DNA of 64,000 nt, taken from positions 8,804,001 to 8,868,000 of the forward strand of contig NC_061470.1 of NCBI RefSeq assembly GCF_022581195.2, written 5' to 3'. The notes below the pieces were generated by a model. It had not been told where the DNA came from, ran no database searches, and saw only the letters and a program-made list of their open reading frames with translations. Every line of letters begins with the position of its first letter. The stretch's first letter is position 1. The position numbers and the translations under genes are program-made. Below are positions 23,501 through 32,178 of this stretch, piece by piece. Source of the stretch: Helicoverpa zea. Its lineage: Eukaryota > Arthropoda > Insecta > Lepidoptera > Noctuidae.

Positions 23501-23536
23501 ATCCGCGCCGTCGACAACCAGTACACCTTCGTGTAG
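14597..23536 (+). CDS. Lnk: SH2B-family adaptor protein (Lnk), five coding exons
   Basis: This adaptor binds activated receptor tyrosine kinases; Drosophila Lnk acts in insulin and EGF receptor signalling and mammalian SH2B1-3 in insulin, leptin and cytokine signalling. Coding exons: 14597-15286, 18876-19107, 19880-20073, 20481-20666 and 23417-23536, all with GT-AG borders and continuous frame (473 residues). Residues 10-75 form the helical dimerisation region (GWVEFCERQAKAAAQDF). A basic FFRRLSFKGLRRGKGLF stretch (105-121) leads into a PH domain (about 141-258). A proline-rich linker (about 262-290) follows, then an SH2 domain (about 328-427) with WFHG, YLVRQS (phosphotyrosine-binding Arg356) and HPIPLESGG-like NPIPLESGG. 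The C-terminus ends NQYTFV, like the family's terminal tyrosine motif. The start was chosen for its context (GCCATGG) and family match. It is shorter than Drosophila Lnk. Intron 1 is full of transposons. Exon 5 is the least certain boundary. Confidence 0.93.
15515..15587 (+). repeat. CAGGGGA subterminal motif cluster, left side
   Basis: Four motifs lie in a row: CCAGGGGAAATACAC (15515), CAGGGGAGAGACA (15534), CAGGGGAAGATAC (15554) and CAGGGAAGAGATA (15575), spaced about 20 bp. Clusters of short repeats near transposon ends commonly serve as transposase binding sites; that role is inferred here. Confidence 0.8.
15755..16917 (+). pseudogene. Transposon-encoded basic protein fragment split by an R1 insertion
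   Basis: An open frame runs 15755-15912 (LEIWREKAKIRRRRLALQ..., a TPPCSDNEGPPPP segment) and resumes at 16809 to a TGA at 16915-16917 (RARKARNLKIKKQAEE...). The two parts are in the same frame once the 882-bp insertion and one copy of its duplicated target are discounted. The peptide is arginine/lysine-rich with an acidic proline-rich stretch, suggesting a nucleic-acid-binding segment of a TE protein. No start codon remains; a stop precedes at 15752. I do not recognise the family. Confidence 0.6.
15913..16794 (-). mobile_element. 5'-truncated R1-clade non-LTR retrotransposon
   Basis: The reverse strand encodes the C-terminal part of an R1-type reverse transcriptase polyprotein (about 16794 down to 16240): PPWDLEARVFLRLYYWREEA, SAGHATIVAV, GALTYRMTQVLTGHGCF, and the terminal zinc knuckle CHHCADSPEDTVDHTVQEC (C-x2-C-x9-H-x4-C) followed by PAWEGHRR. 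A frameshift after VASF ends the frame at 16198. A 3' UTR and A9 tail (T at 15913-15921 on plus) follow. Target duplications CAGCAAAAGTCAAC (15899-15912) and CAGCAAAAGTCCAC (16795-16808) differ by one base. Confidence 0.9.
17092..17163. repeat. CAGGGGA motif cluster with inverted pairs
   Basis: Two reverse copies (TGTATCTCCCCTGG at 17092, GTATCTCCCCTG at 17113) face two forward copies (CCAGGGGAAATAC at 17137, CCAGGGGAGATAC at 17151). The pairs could form a stem. Same element as the left cluster. Confidence 0.8.
17496..17709 (+). repeat. CAGGGGA motifs, right side
   Basis: CCAGGGGACGAGACA (17496) and CCAGGGGAGAGACA (17696) are the rightmost members of the motif family; the latter ends 159 bp before the right inverted terminus begins. 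The left cluster starts 145 bp inside the left terminus, so the motif distances to the ends are similar. Confidence 0.75.
18104..18203 (-). mobile_element. SINE 3' fragment, reverse
   Basis: CCGAGCCCTTTTCCAACTA and TTGGCTTCCAGTCAG, followed by AAGGAGCAACCCAGTTACTT, are the reverse complement of the SINE tail described at 7641-8030. Heavily degraded; located in Lnk intron 1. Confidence 0.65.
18742..18836 (+). mobile_element. Retroelement 3' tail, copy A
   Basis: The 69 bases from GGGTCCATATTGTTTCTAAT to CATATGGAACGC are identical to those at 39271-39339. The copy ends in a (TTGAA)n run, as LINE 3' ends often do. It lies 39 bp upstream of Lnk exon 2. The identity implies that both copies are recent members of one family. 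Confidence 0.7.
19779..19845 (-). mobile_element. R1-like 3' tail remnant in Lnk intron 2
   Basis: CCCTTTGAGTACCAGGACC, followed by CGGCAATTCTTTCGAACAA, resembles the tail of the R1-clade element at 15950-16010 in the same orientation. It ends 35 bp upstream of Lnk exon 3, close to the region where the branch point should lie. Confidence 0.45.
20667..23416 (+). other. Lnk intron 4
   Basis: A 2.75-kb intron with donor CAA|GTGAGC and acceptor ATGGTGCAG. It is AT-rich with an (AATA)n simple repeat at about 20756-20790. A 66-codon forward ORF (21037-21237) shows no known motif. No further Lnk-like exon could be seen, but a small one could be missed. Confidence 0.6.
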
Positions 23537-23981
23537 CACGCGCGGCACTGTGGAGCGGGGCTGCTGGCCACGGCTCTCTGCTGCAACGAATACTTCGGTA
23601 CTGTACCTCATTTTGTATGAACTAGCTCCAACTTCACCGAAAACAATCATCCGTTTCTCTTGTAACGACTGCTTACTTTGAAAATAACGTGAAAATTAAT
23701 GGTAAACAGTTGGATTAAGGGAACTGAAGTTTATGTTGTCGGTGAATTTAGGTCTTTGAATATTTTGTATGCAATTGTTTTGGGTAGTTGATATCAATAA
23801 TTGTATGACGTTAAAGTCTACGTAACGCGTTACAATTAACACAAAAATAAGGATGTTACGTAGATGTGACGAAATATACTAGACCTATTTTTAATCAGCA
23901 CGCAGTTGGCCATAAACGTAGGCGGAGCAGTAGCAATGCAAAATTGACTTTATTTTTACCTCCAAAGAGTTCATATTATCT

Positions 23982-23987
23982 AATAAA
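23982..23987 (+). terminator. Candidate Lnk polyadenylation signal
   Basis: AATAAA lies 446 bp after the Lnk stop codon, in AT-rich DNA before the next mobile element. This is a position and motif match only. Confidence 0.35.
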
Positions 23988-24066
23988 TCTGTAGAGAAGT
24001 CAATTCTGTACATTAAATATTTTTCCAAAATAACTATCGGGGGGTGATTAGTGATCGATACTGATG

Positions 24067-24310
24067 CCAAAAATGCAATCAGTAAAATTTTTGTCTGTCT
24101 GTATGTTCGTTATGGAAACAAAAACTACTTGACGGATTTTAATGAAACTTGGTACAATTATTCCCTATACTCCTGGGCAGGTTATAGGGTACTTTTCATC
24201 ACGCTACGATCAATAGGAGCAGAACAGTGAAGGGAAAAGTTGGGAAAACGGGAGAAGTTATTCCACTTTTTTACCTTCCGTCGCGTGTGCAGGCTTAATG
24301 ATTAAAACTA
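24067..24310 (+). mobile_element. Dispersed non-coding repeat
   Basis: CTTGACGGATTTTAATGAAA, then TACTCCTGGGCAGG, then AACGGGAGAAGTTATTCC and CCTTCCGTCGCGTGTG form a phrase order I know from abundant lepidopteran repeats. No inverted ends or duplications are clear. Confidence 0.5.
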
Positions 24311-24499
24311 CACAGAAACCATGTATGACGGAAATGTTCTCCTTAAAATTATGTAAAAAATATCTGACGACAGCATATGTCAAACTTTTATGGTTGGCTC
24401 ACAATAACACGTGTAACTCTCGATAGCTTAGCAGTTTGGAGCTTTCTGTATTACGTTTATAATACCCTCACGCACACTAATTTTTAAAAAGTAATATTA

Positions 24500-25915
24500 T
24501 TTTTATATTATTTTGAGTGTATCGCGTTCATTCGTTGACATCGGACGCGTTTGCACTGTTCGCAGAAATTATTTTAATTTCGTGCCGAGCGCGGCGTCAG
24601 CCGCCGCTTATTTTGATACCATGCGTTCGGAAGAACTCGTGGCGAACGAGGTCCTGGCGTTCCTGCAGTACCAGCTGGACGTCATGGATGAGGTCAGTGT
24701 GACCCAAATATGCACCTCGAACTTCACCGAGGAGGAGATACGCAGCGCAAAGAAGCTGTTGTACGAGTCGCTGCAAATGGCAGACCGAATGCCGACCCGC
24801 AGGCGAGATGAAAAGGGAGAGAGGAGTCTTCAAGACACCATAAGGCTGTTGAAGGAGACCGACCCGGACGACGTGCCAACGTTTGTGGCAAAGGACTTGC
24901 GGAAGCTGCCCCCGGTCACTTTCGATCACGTCGACGTCACCAGGCTGTTAAAGGACATCACGAGTATGAGGTCCAGCCTGGTCGAGCTGCAATTGAAGCT
25001 GGAGGCATCACAATCCACCATCGGTGATCTACGTAGCGAGGTAGCAGAATTGCGAAACTCTGTATGTAGGTCACACGCGCATGCCAACAGCGACAACACA
25101 CGCCACGGACAGGTCAACGCATCGCCGCAACGCGCCGAGTCAGCAAAATTGCACTCGTCGCCTGCCGTCGCCACTACTAGTGATGCGTCACCGTGCCCCG
25201 CCCTCCCCGCGTCCCCTGCCTTCGGGACGCCGACGAATGTAAGCACGTCTAGGCTTGGACGTGTTTACTCGGATGCCGTAAAGCGAGATCCCGTCCAACG
25301 GCCACCTAAAGCTACTGTGGCGATACAAAATCAGCCCGAAGGAACCCGAGGCACGGTACAATCTGTACCATGTAAAGGGAAAGCTGATGCAGATGGTTTC
25401 GTCAAGGTGGAGAGAAGGAAAAAGAAGCCATCTAGCCGAAATCAATGCGGAACTGCGTTGACTGGTCCGAACATGCTGCTGCGCCCCGCAATACCGACGA
25501 CGCAGCTGTATGTTTCGCGTTTACATCACTCCACGAAGGTCGAGGAGATCGTGGAGTATATACGAGTCAAGACGAACTGGACCTTAAGAGTCGAGAAGTT
25601 GGAGCCGAGACACAATACTAATTTCAAGTCGTTTGTGGTACGTGTGCCGACTCAACATCTCGACATGTTCCAGGAACAGTTTTGGCCGAAAGGTGTCGTT
25701 TTCCGGCGATTCCGCGGGAGGCTACGCGACACCACGCAGTGCAACACGACACCGCCTATTCGTGTAAACAAATAGAATTGATGATTGTTTTTTATTTTTG
25801 TATGTATTAGTTTATAATTATTTTAATGTTATCTGTGTATTGTATTTTCTATGGGCCCTAGTTGCCTGAATTAAAGGAATAAATAAATAAAAAAAAAATA
25901 AATAAAAATAAATTA
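24500..25915 (+). mobile_element. LINE-type element with ORF1 only
   Basis: The unit has a short GC-rich leader, an intact ORF1 (next entry), a short 3' UTR (TGTATTGTATTTTCTATGGG, CCCTAGTTGCCTGAATTAAA) and an AATAAATAAATAAAAAAAAA tail. No reverse transcriptase follows. The 5' end is not defined and I found no convincing target duplication. It could be an internally deleted LINE, a non-autonomous half-LINE or a domesticated ORF1. Confidence 0.6.
24621..25775 (+). CDS. Retrotransposon ORF1-like protein, 384 residues
   Basis: Single-exon frame starting at the first ATG (MRSEELVANEVLAFLQYQLD); an upstream non-ATG extension is ignored. The N-terminal part is helical (about 1-60). Residues about 105-148 form heptad-like leucine-rich coiled coil (LLKDITSMRSSLVELQLKLE). 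The middle is a Ser/Pro/Ala-rich linker, then a basic patch (VERRKKKPSS), and a C-terminal folded region (about 293-368: LYVSRLHHSTKVEEIVEYI to WPKGVVFRRFRGRL). This layout, coiled coil plus a C-terminal RNA-binding-like module without CCHC knuckles, matches ORF1 proteins of non-LTR elements, and similar proteins are multi-copy in moths. It presumably binds its own RNA. The frame is intact with no stops, so the copy is young or under selection. GC content is clearly above the surroundings. Confidence 0.7.
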   Translation: MRSEELVANEVLAFLQYQLDVMDEVSVTQICTSNFTEEEIRSAKKLLYESLQMADRMPTRRRDEKGERSLQDTIRLLKETDPDDVPTFVAKDLRKLPPVTFDHVDVTRLLKDITSMRSSLVELQLKLEASQSTIGDLRSEVAELRNSVCRSHAHANSDNTRHGQVNASPQRAESAKLHSSPAVATTSDASPCPALPASPAFGTPTNVSTSRLGRVYSDAVKRDPVQRPPKATVAIQNQPEGTRGTVQSVPCKGKADADGFVKVERRKKKPSSRNQCGTALTGPNMLLRPAIPTTQLYVSRLHHSTKVEEIVEYIRVKTNWTLRVEKLEPRHNTNFKSFVVRVPTQHLDMFQEQFWPKGVVFRRFRGRLRDTTQCNTTPPIRVNK

Positions 25916-28728
25916 CCTATATGTAAAAAAGAAACGCCAACGTTATACATGAAATACAGAAATAAGCCATCGCGCGTGAATACTGAATCATGCTATAAGG
26001 ATTATTTTTGTGCAACGGTCGCCGCGCTAGACGCGGCTCGCGGCGCGGTAGCTGCGCGAGCTTCATACAATATTTGGCTGTTGATGCGATTGATGCGAAT
26101 AGACGTTTAGAGTGTTCAACCTTATTGACCGACAATAATTGATATTGATAAACCTTGCAGCGCGACTTTAAGTATTTTTTTATTGTTAACTGTCTTTTGT
26201 TACAAATTATTAATAGTTTACGTTTTATTTCTTTTTAGGTGAAGTAAAATCTAAAAGTAGTAGGTTCGCAAAGATTTAGATAATTAGACTGGAGTTTATT
26301 ATTTCTCCCTCCCAAAGTCCGAATTTAACGCGGACGAAGTCGCTGGCAGAAGCTAGTACCTATTAAAATCAATGGTGTTCATAATAAGCGACGTCATGAC
26401 TTTGTCATACATTTTAAAATAATATTTTGTCATACATTTCGACAACAACTTATACATGTTCATCTATTGTTTTTGATATCAAATACCCAATAAGGTACAG
26501 TATATCGAGACTGATGGTTTAAGATTGTCATTATGTTTGGACGGAGTAAGGGACTGATCACAACTCCTCAGACAGTTTTTGAAAAAGGTTTATGTGAATT
26601 AAGTAGGTTCATGTTCAATGCAAGGACTTGAGAAGGCTATGTTCTGACAAGTGTTTGTTGACCTATAAGAACTTTTTTGTATGTTTGTGGTAAATAAAAT
26701 TTTGTGACTTAAACCATGTGAAATTACCTTTCCTGTGGTGTTTGTCACAAAATAAATGGACTAAAGACTTTCAACTGATGACTAGAAACATATAAATAAG
26801 CCTTATAGAAGGTATCGTCCCTAACTCTATTAGAAAGTATAAGTATGTGTATTTATCTAACACACTTATTTCTACCTAGTATTTGTACCTAATTTAGGTA
26901 TTTATAAGCACAAAGTGAAACCGGGTAGTTAGGTTGTATTACGAATGCTGGTTTACTCCACAGTATGAATATAGGAAATATAATATTAATTCTGTTTAGC
27001 CGATGTAGTTCATTGTCAGTGTCTGACGAAAGTAGTGTATAATTTGTGGACTGTGAATATAGTTTGTATAACATAACTTTGCAGTCCATCATGAAATGTA
27101 GCTATGTGTTAGTTTAAAGCAAACTTAGTACCAGCCAACTCAGGCCGTAGTTATGTAGGTCGGATCCTATGTCATAAAGGAAGAGATTTTTGCTACTGGA
27201 TTGTATTATAAGTTTGTAGTTTGTATAAGGAGTTGTGCAATTTATTTGAAGCAGGAATCTGACATAACTGTATGCGGCCTGAATATTCCGCAATTATTTA
27301 TTTGTGCAATAGGTTTAGTATATTTATTCTAGAATTAATTTCTTTGTACGTCATTATAAGGCTTAGCCAAATCTATGTTACATATTAAATGTACTTAAAT
27401 TAATGTTTTAGATGTTAAGTACGAATGTATCCTACACTGCCAAACTGCCCCTTACTATAGTTCGGCCATTCAGAGAATGCGTTCCTGACACGTCGCGATT
27501 GAACTGACGACGTAACTACATTCATTGATTATTGATATAATAATGTTGTTTTAATGCTCCTCAATTGTTAAAACGGTAAACAACCAGCAAAAATATTTTT
27601 ATCGTAACTGCAACGCCATTGCAAAGTTACGTCGTCAGTTCAATCGCGACGTGTCAGGAACGCATTCTCTGAATGGCCGAACTATAGGTGAATTATCAAC
27701 AATGCAATTTTAGAAAAGATAGTTGCTGCGCTTTGAAACGCCAAATACTTGAGCAATATCTTGTAATATAATATTCGGCTGATTTTGTATCTGCATATTT
27801 AGCACATTCAAGAGGCTTTAAAAACTAAACCAAGAATCTATGAATACAGGGGATAGTCTGATTGTAATAATAAATAGATAGGTGGAATATATCGTATTAT
27901 AAATTTTCCATTTGTCTAGTCAAATAGGTATTGCCAACGACCGATTGAAATCTGGGAAATGTGACAGATCGAAAACTAAGTACATACTTAGCTAGAGTAG
28001 AAAATAAGGGTTTTTGGAAAAATTGGCAGCATGCTGAATCGTTTTGTACTTTGGTATTGTAAAGAGAAGGTCTTGTATATAAATTCTTAGTAAATCTGTT
28101 TTCCGATGCGATGTAACGAAATATAATCAACGGATGAGGACTAATAGAATCGTCTACTGATCATATAAGTGTGTAAAGAATGATCGTATCGAAAAATATA
28201 CTGTTAAGAGATAATAAAAAAATGCTAGATGTTTATAACCAGCATGGCATAGTCAATTTTTATATTGACATTCTAATACAAGCCGTAAATGTTAACTGAA
28301 TGTGTAATTTGTATATCGATATTCGCGGAGTGACGAACTTTTACGACCGGTTATATTTATTTATCGTTCGGTCCTTCGAGTCAAGCAGCTGATGTTTAGA
28401 ATAAAATTAGTATATCATTATTGTCTAAAATTAAATGTTGTTGGAATTGATAACGATCATTATAAGATATTAACTCATTAACAAAAATTATATAACATGT
28501 TTGTTGGTTTTTGAAAAGTGCGTCACGCTAAATTAAATTTATCTTGGAAACGATGTAACTAGACTTAAGTAGGCTTAGATTGTACGTGAAAAAGCCAAGC
28601 TAAGTCGTATTGACAATTTATTGTATGTACTCATAACAGTTCAACCAGTGTAAACTTAACAAACATTCCTCTAAGTTGTATGTAATTTTTGGAGAATGAA
28701 ATATAGTCATATATTTTGCAATTTGTTT
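25916..28728. other. Intergenic DNA with repeat fragments
   Basis: No gene recognised. A GC-rich patch occurs at about 26013-26070 (GCCGCGCTAGACGCGGCTCG), and GCGGACGAAGTCGCTGGCAG at about 26330-26352 is a common lepidopteran repeat phrase. A foldback MITE at 27455-27687 is listed separately. Confidence 0.45.
27455..27687. mobile_element. Foldback MITE, perfect 63-bp inverted repeats
   Basis: CTATAGTTCGGCCATTCAGA... at 27455-27517 is repeated exactly as its reverse complement at 27625-27687, with a 107-bp AT-rich centre. The ends can be read as TAGTTCGG...CCGAACTA flanked by TA, which would fit a Tc1/mariner-like duplication. There is no coding capacity. Perfect arms suggest a recent insertion or gene conversion. 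Confidence 0.92.
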
Positions 28729-28734
28729 TTTATT
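28729..28734 (-). terminator. RAD1 polyadenylation signal
   Basis: AATAAA on the minus strand, 34 bp past the RAD1 stop codon, in a T/A-rich context. It would end RAD1 mRNA, and also a bicistronic ZSWIM7-RAD1 mRNA. Confidence 0.6.
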
Positions 28735-28767
28735 TATAAAAATATCCTTAGAACCTAAATAACAGAA

Positions 28768-30666
28768 TTAATCGTCAAGTAATGGAACAATATAAAATTC
28801 GGAAAACATTTGCCTTTGGTCTTCTTTTTCTAACTTTAACTGGAGTAGCATAAGGCCATTTGAGCTGCATCTTAATACAACCTGCAACGAAACAAAGTGA
28901 CACTCAGTGATTTTATTTAAACTGTAAATAAAATGACTTCCTCAAGAAATTATCATAGTGTACAAACCTTAGTAGATATCGCGAGTGCCTTCATAATGGT
29001 TCGTATGTGATTGAGCTGGTACCTCAACGTGACAGGTGATTCACAGCTAAAACTCTGGACCATGTCTGAAGACTTTGGCATGTCAATGCATGATCTATCC
29101 TGAAAAACGATTTAAAGGTAAAATATACTCTATAGACATGCATTTAGCTCCTGCCCCGGAAAGGCTTAAAAAGTGTACGCTAGTGCACTGGTGATATTTT
29201 AAGACAATTACTATCATTTTTAACCATTCTTGGCCGAAAATGGTTTTCGCTTATCGAACAGAGTGCCTAGTGCGAGTTTTGCAAGTTATTTTTTTCGATG
29301 CGAAGATTATCCATTGAATCACGTAGCACTTATATTAGAATTGTTTATTTAATAAAGTATGTAATTGGTCATATAACACTCCAGCTCACTTTTGCGAGTG
29401 TAAGCATTATTAACCAGCAAAATGAATGAGCATGTAATATCTAAATCATGTGACGTAGCATGCGACTCTTTATTCCAATAGATTTATAATTACGTATCGA
29501 GTTGTGAACGCTCACAAAACTCGGAATCAGCACTCTGATGACTGGTGTATTGTATCATGGTTAGCAGGCCACCTGTCATCTAATGCTAAATCTATGTCAT
29601 TATGAAGATTTTTTAATTTAAATGTATCAAATGAACACATGAAACTAATCTTTAATGCAATGTAATATGTTAATCTCACCTGCATGCCATAAGTAACAAT
29701 GCTGACATTAGGATGGTCAGGTGACAGGTTCAGCTCAAATACTTCACAGGATCTCTCCAAGTCAGCCAGCAGACATAAAAAGGCGGGGGCCTTCAGCACA
29801 AGCTTGGCAACTTCTTCAGCATCCTCATCTCGGAGCTCCAGGACAGAGTCTGCAGTTTGTGTTGATATCTCACAATCCGTCATCACGTTGTGAACAGATT
29901 GGGGTTGCAATCTGAAATGCAATCAAATATTTGGAAACATATATAAAGCTCTCAGTGGTAGTAAGAATTAAAACATTTAAAATCTCTTCAATATTGAAGA
30001 GATTTTAAATTATATTCTTATTAAATTATACTTCAAGTCTACACTTACACTAGCAGTAAAGGTGACCCTTCACCTCTGTAATACATTTTCAAACTGGACT
30101 CTTCACCAGAACCAAATATGTTCAGACATTCTGATAAGACTGCTATACTGATCTGAAATAAAACAACATAATTATTATTAGGGAATACATTAAACTAATT
30201 AATCATACTTTTAGTGATAAAACTTTATTTCCTTTGTTCCTTGGTACCTATACAAAAAACAGATTAACAAGTTCTTGCAGAAGAGCAGTCATGTGTTGAC
30301 TCACCTTGAACATAACATCAACATCATCTCTAACATGGTACTCAGTAAAGTTATCTGACGGTACATAGGCAGATGCTTGCACACACTTGCCTTCTTCCAC
30401 GGTCAGCTTGAGACCCTCTGGTAATGCACAGAATACTGCATTCTGAAACATTTAAAAAATAAATATGAAGAAGTTTGATTTAAATTGGTATAGATATGAA
30501 GAAAGCTGAGCTGCAACCACTTCAGATGTACTTTTTTCATAGAAAATGGACTGTAAATGTGAGTAAATATTACCTCTTGAAACTGTATAGCCTTCAACAA
30601 GCTGCACAATGTTTTCCCAGAGTCCATAGAAGCTGTGAAATAGTACTGTGAAGTTCCTTCATCCAT
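28768..30666 (-). CDS. Rad1: RAD1, 9-1-1 checkpoint clamp subunit, six exons
   Basis: RAD1 forms a PCNA-like ring with RAD9 and HUS1 that loads at damaged DNA and activates ATR. Exons, 5' to 3': 30666-30574, 30442-30305, 30152-30049, 29911-29680, 29099-28968, 28881-28768. All junctions are GT-AG and in frame, giving 270 residues (human RAD1 is 282). Family landmarks in order: QYYFTASMDSGKTLCSLLKA, LTVEEGKCVQASAYV (human VTVENAKCVQANAF), SECLNIFGSGEESSLKMYY, DHPNVSIVTYG, YQLNHIRTIMKALAIST, and the C-terminal SNGLMLLQLKLE with FYIVPL. The start ATG has strong context (A at -3, G at +4) and overlaps the ZSWIM7 stop by 8 nt. Intron 3 carries a 36-bp palindrome. Confidence in identity is high; the exon 3 donor was chosen between two adjacent GTs by frame. 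Confidence 0.93.
29975..30010. repeat. Perfect 36-bp palindrome inside RAD1 intron 3
   Basis: ATTTAAAATCTCTTCAAT is followed immediately by its exact reverse complement. It fills a quarter of the 137-nt intron 29912-30048, and weaker complementarity (TAAGAAT with ATTCTTA) extends outward. In the transcript it would form a hairpin between donor and acceptor. Confidence 0.95.
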
Positions 30667-31201
30667 GATTCTCTTCAATATTGTACATAGAACGCAATAA
30701 CATCAGGTACTGATCCCCAGTTACCTCGTGGTCAGTAATCCTGCCTAATATTTGTGCAATTCTCGCCGCCAATACGTGCTTACAAAGAATCTGAGCTTTC
30801 CTTTCAATAACTTGATGTTTAAACGATCGGCAAGGGCAGAAATTTATGCGCGGGAAAACCCTGTAACAGCGGTCGTTTTCACCTTGAATCTCTATCAAAG
30901 TTCTAATTTTATTAGCGGTTGTGTACGCTACAAAAGTAGGATATTTTTCTAATATGTCTAGGGCGCGTTCAAGCACTGCTCCGAAAACTGCATGTAGAGA
31001 CAGCAAATCCTCGTCTAGCACTGTTAAAACAGGAAATACACATTTTTGATAGTGATAGACGAAAAATAGAACATTTTAGAATTACTTCTTTATCTTAACC
31101 AACTTACGTTGTTTGTTTTCCGATTCTTTAATGCGATTTTCCACTTGCAGAAGAACACAATCAGCTAAAGCCGGTATTTTGGACGATGAAGAAGTGCTCA
31201 T
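30659..31201 (-). CDS. ZSWIM7: ZSWIM7 (SWS1), SWIM-domain recombination factor
   Basis: ZSWIM7/SWS1 pairs with a RAD51 paralogue (SWSAP1 in mammals) and promotes RAD51 filament formation in homologous recombination. Two exons: 31201-31108 and 31020-30659, donor GTAAGT, acceptor TTTTAACAG, joined in frame (151 residues; human 140). The N-terminus is MSTSSSSKIPALADCVLLQV; then DLLSLHAVFGAVLERALDIL (human LLSLKFLFGSSATQALDLV). The SWIM zinc site is C93-x-C95-x15-C111-x-H113 (FCPCRSF ... ILCKHVLA). The start ATG has A at -3. Its TGA overlaps the RAD1 ATG in the same exon. No AATAAA or ATTAAA is seen on this strand before RAD1 intron 2 (30224-30229), so a short ZSWIM7-only mRNA has no obvious site to end. 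The neighbouring RAD1 gene is also a repair factor. Confidence 0.93.
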
Positions 31202-31224
31202 AATTCAATATCTTTCTTCGCCAT
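31198..31224 (-). promoter_or_regulatory. Nine-codon uORF overlapping the ZSWIM7 start
   Basis: ATG at 31224 opens MAKKDIEL and its TGA overlaps the ZSWIM7 ATG as ATGA. Initiation context is fair (C at -3, G at +4). It acts only if transcription starts upstream of 31224, which cannot be judged here. If transcribed, it would favour start-stop reinitiation at ZSWIM7. Confidence 0.5.
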
Positions 31225-32178
31225 ACGACTATATTGTTTTATAGTTCACAAAAAAAGTTATGACGTTGTTGTTTTCAATGAATCTTTGGAAATAGGAAAT
31301 AACTTTGCCTGAAAAGTTTTATTTTGCAGTTCCAAAAAAATTACAAACATTTTGAAACTTTCAAAATGAATGAACGGAATGAATGAAAGTAAGTTAACCC
31401 AGGCCATAGACGTAATATAGTAAACAGGACTGCGCACTTATACCCAAAAAACGAGCCGAGTGAAGCAGATAGTACGGAGGCCGTCTGTCCCTTTGTAATA
31501 GGGTGACTGAGATTAAGCTATGTGTGACAAATCCGAATTTGCTAATTGAAGTTTTAACTTACGCAGTTTATTACGTTAAGATACTAATATAGGCTTTCAT
31601 AATTAGTGGGAATTAGCAGTATAAAAACAGGAAGATTCGAAGTGTAGACTGTTTTTTTTTTTTTTTTTGCTTCACATATAGACTGCTGAGCCATTTATGT
31701 CGCTTTGATTTACGGAAATGTTATTATTAGCTAACCTGTGGAATGATATATTGCAACCAATATAGGATTCACTTTTACAAGTATAAACGCAACACTTTTT
31801 CACTATCGTCCTATTGTTAATTGTATTGTCCTAATTTTTCAGTCAGAGAAATCGTACCTTAATATAACTTGTTTGCAGATTTTCATTTTTAGACTGTACT
31901 CACTCACTTTGTTTGTCAATGTCAAGTTATATGGAAAAGTCAGTCAGTCAAAGTCAAATTGGAAAATCTTCGGAAATTGCGAAAATCCTCACGAAGTGTT
32001 ATTTTTATCGCTAGCGTTTATTAGAATGGGATTACTGACAATTTAATTGCGACATTAACAATAAAAAAAATACTTTGGACCAGGCTTCCCGAAAGGTTCG
32101 TGAATATTATAAGAATATCATTAAATTGTTATTATTTTAACTTGAAATAATATCGCGGGGTGCGGTTTCAGGTGGCTT
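31225..32178. promoter_or_regulatory. Shared upstream region of ZSWIM7/RAD1 and the SLC35G1-like gene
   Basis: The two transcription units point away from each other with about 1 kb between start codons. The interval is AT-rich with a T17 run at 31652-31668 and no ORF. Initiation sites for both genes presumably lie within it; a motif near 32160 (GGTTTCAG) could be a 3' splice site of a leader intron of the SLC35G1-like gene. Confidence 0.4.

Noticed and set aside
31640..31690. T17 run flanked by TAGACTG as a retroposon scar
   Set aside because: Only ten bases separate the run from the second TAGACTG; no element body exists.
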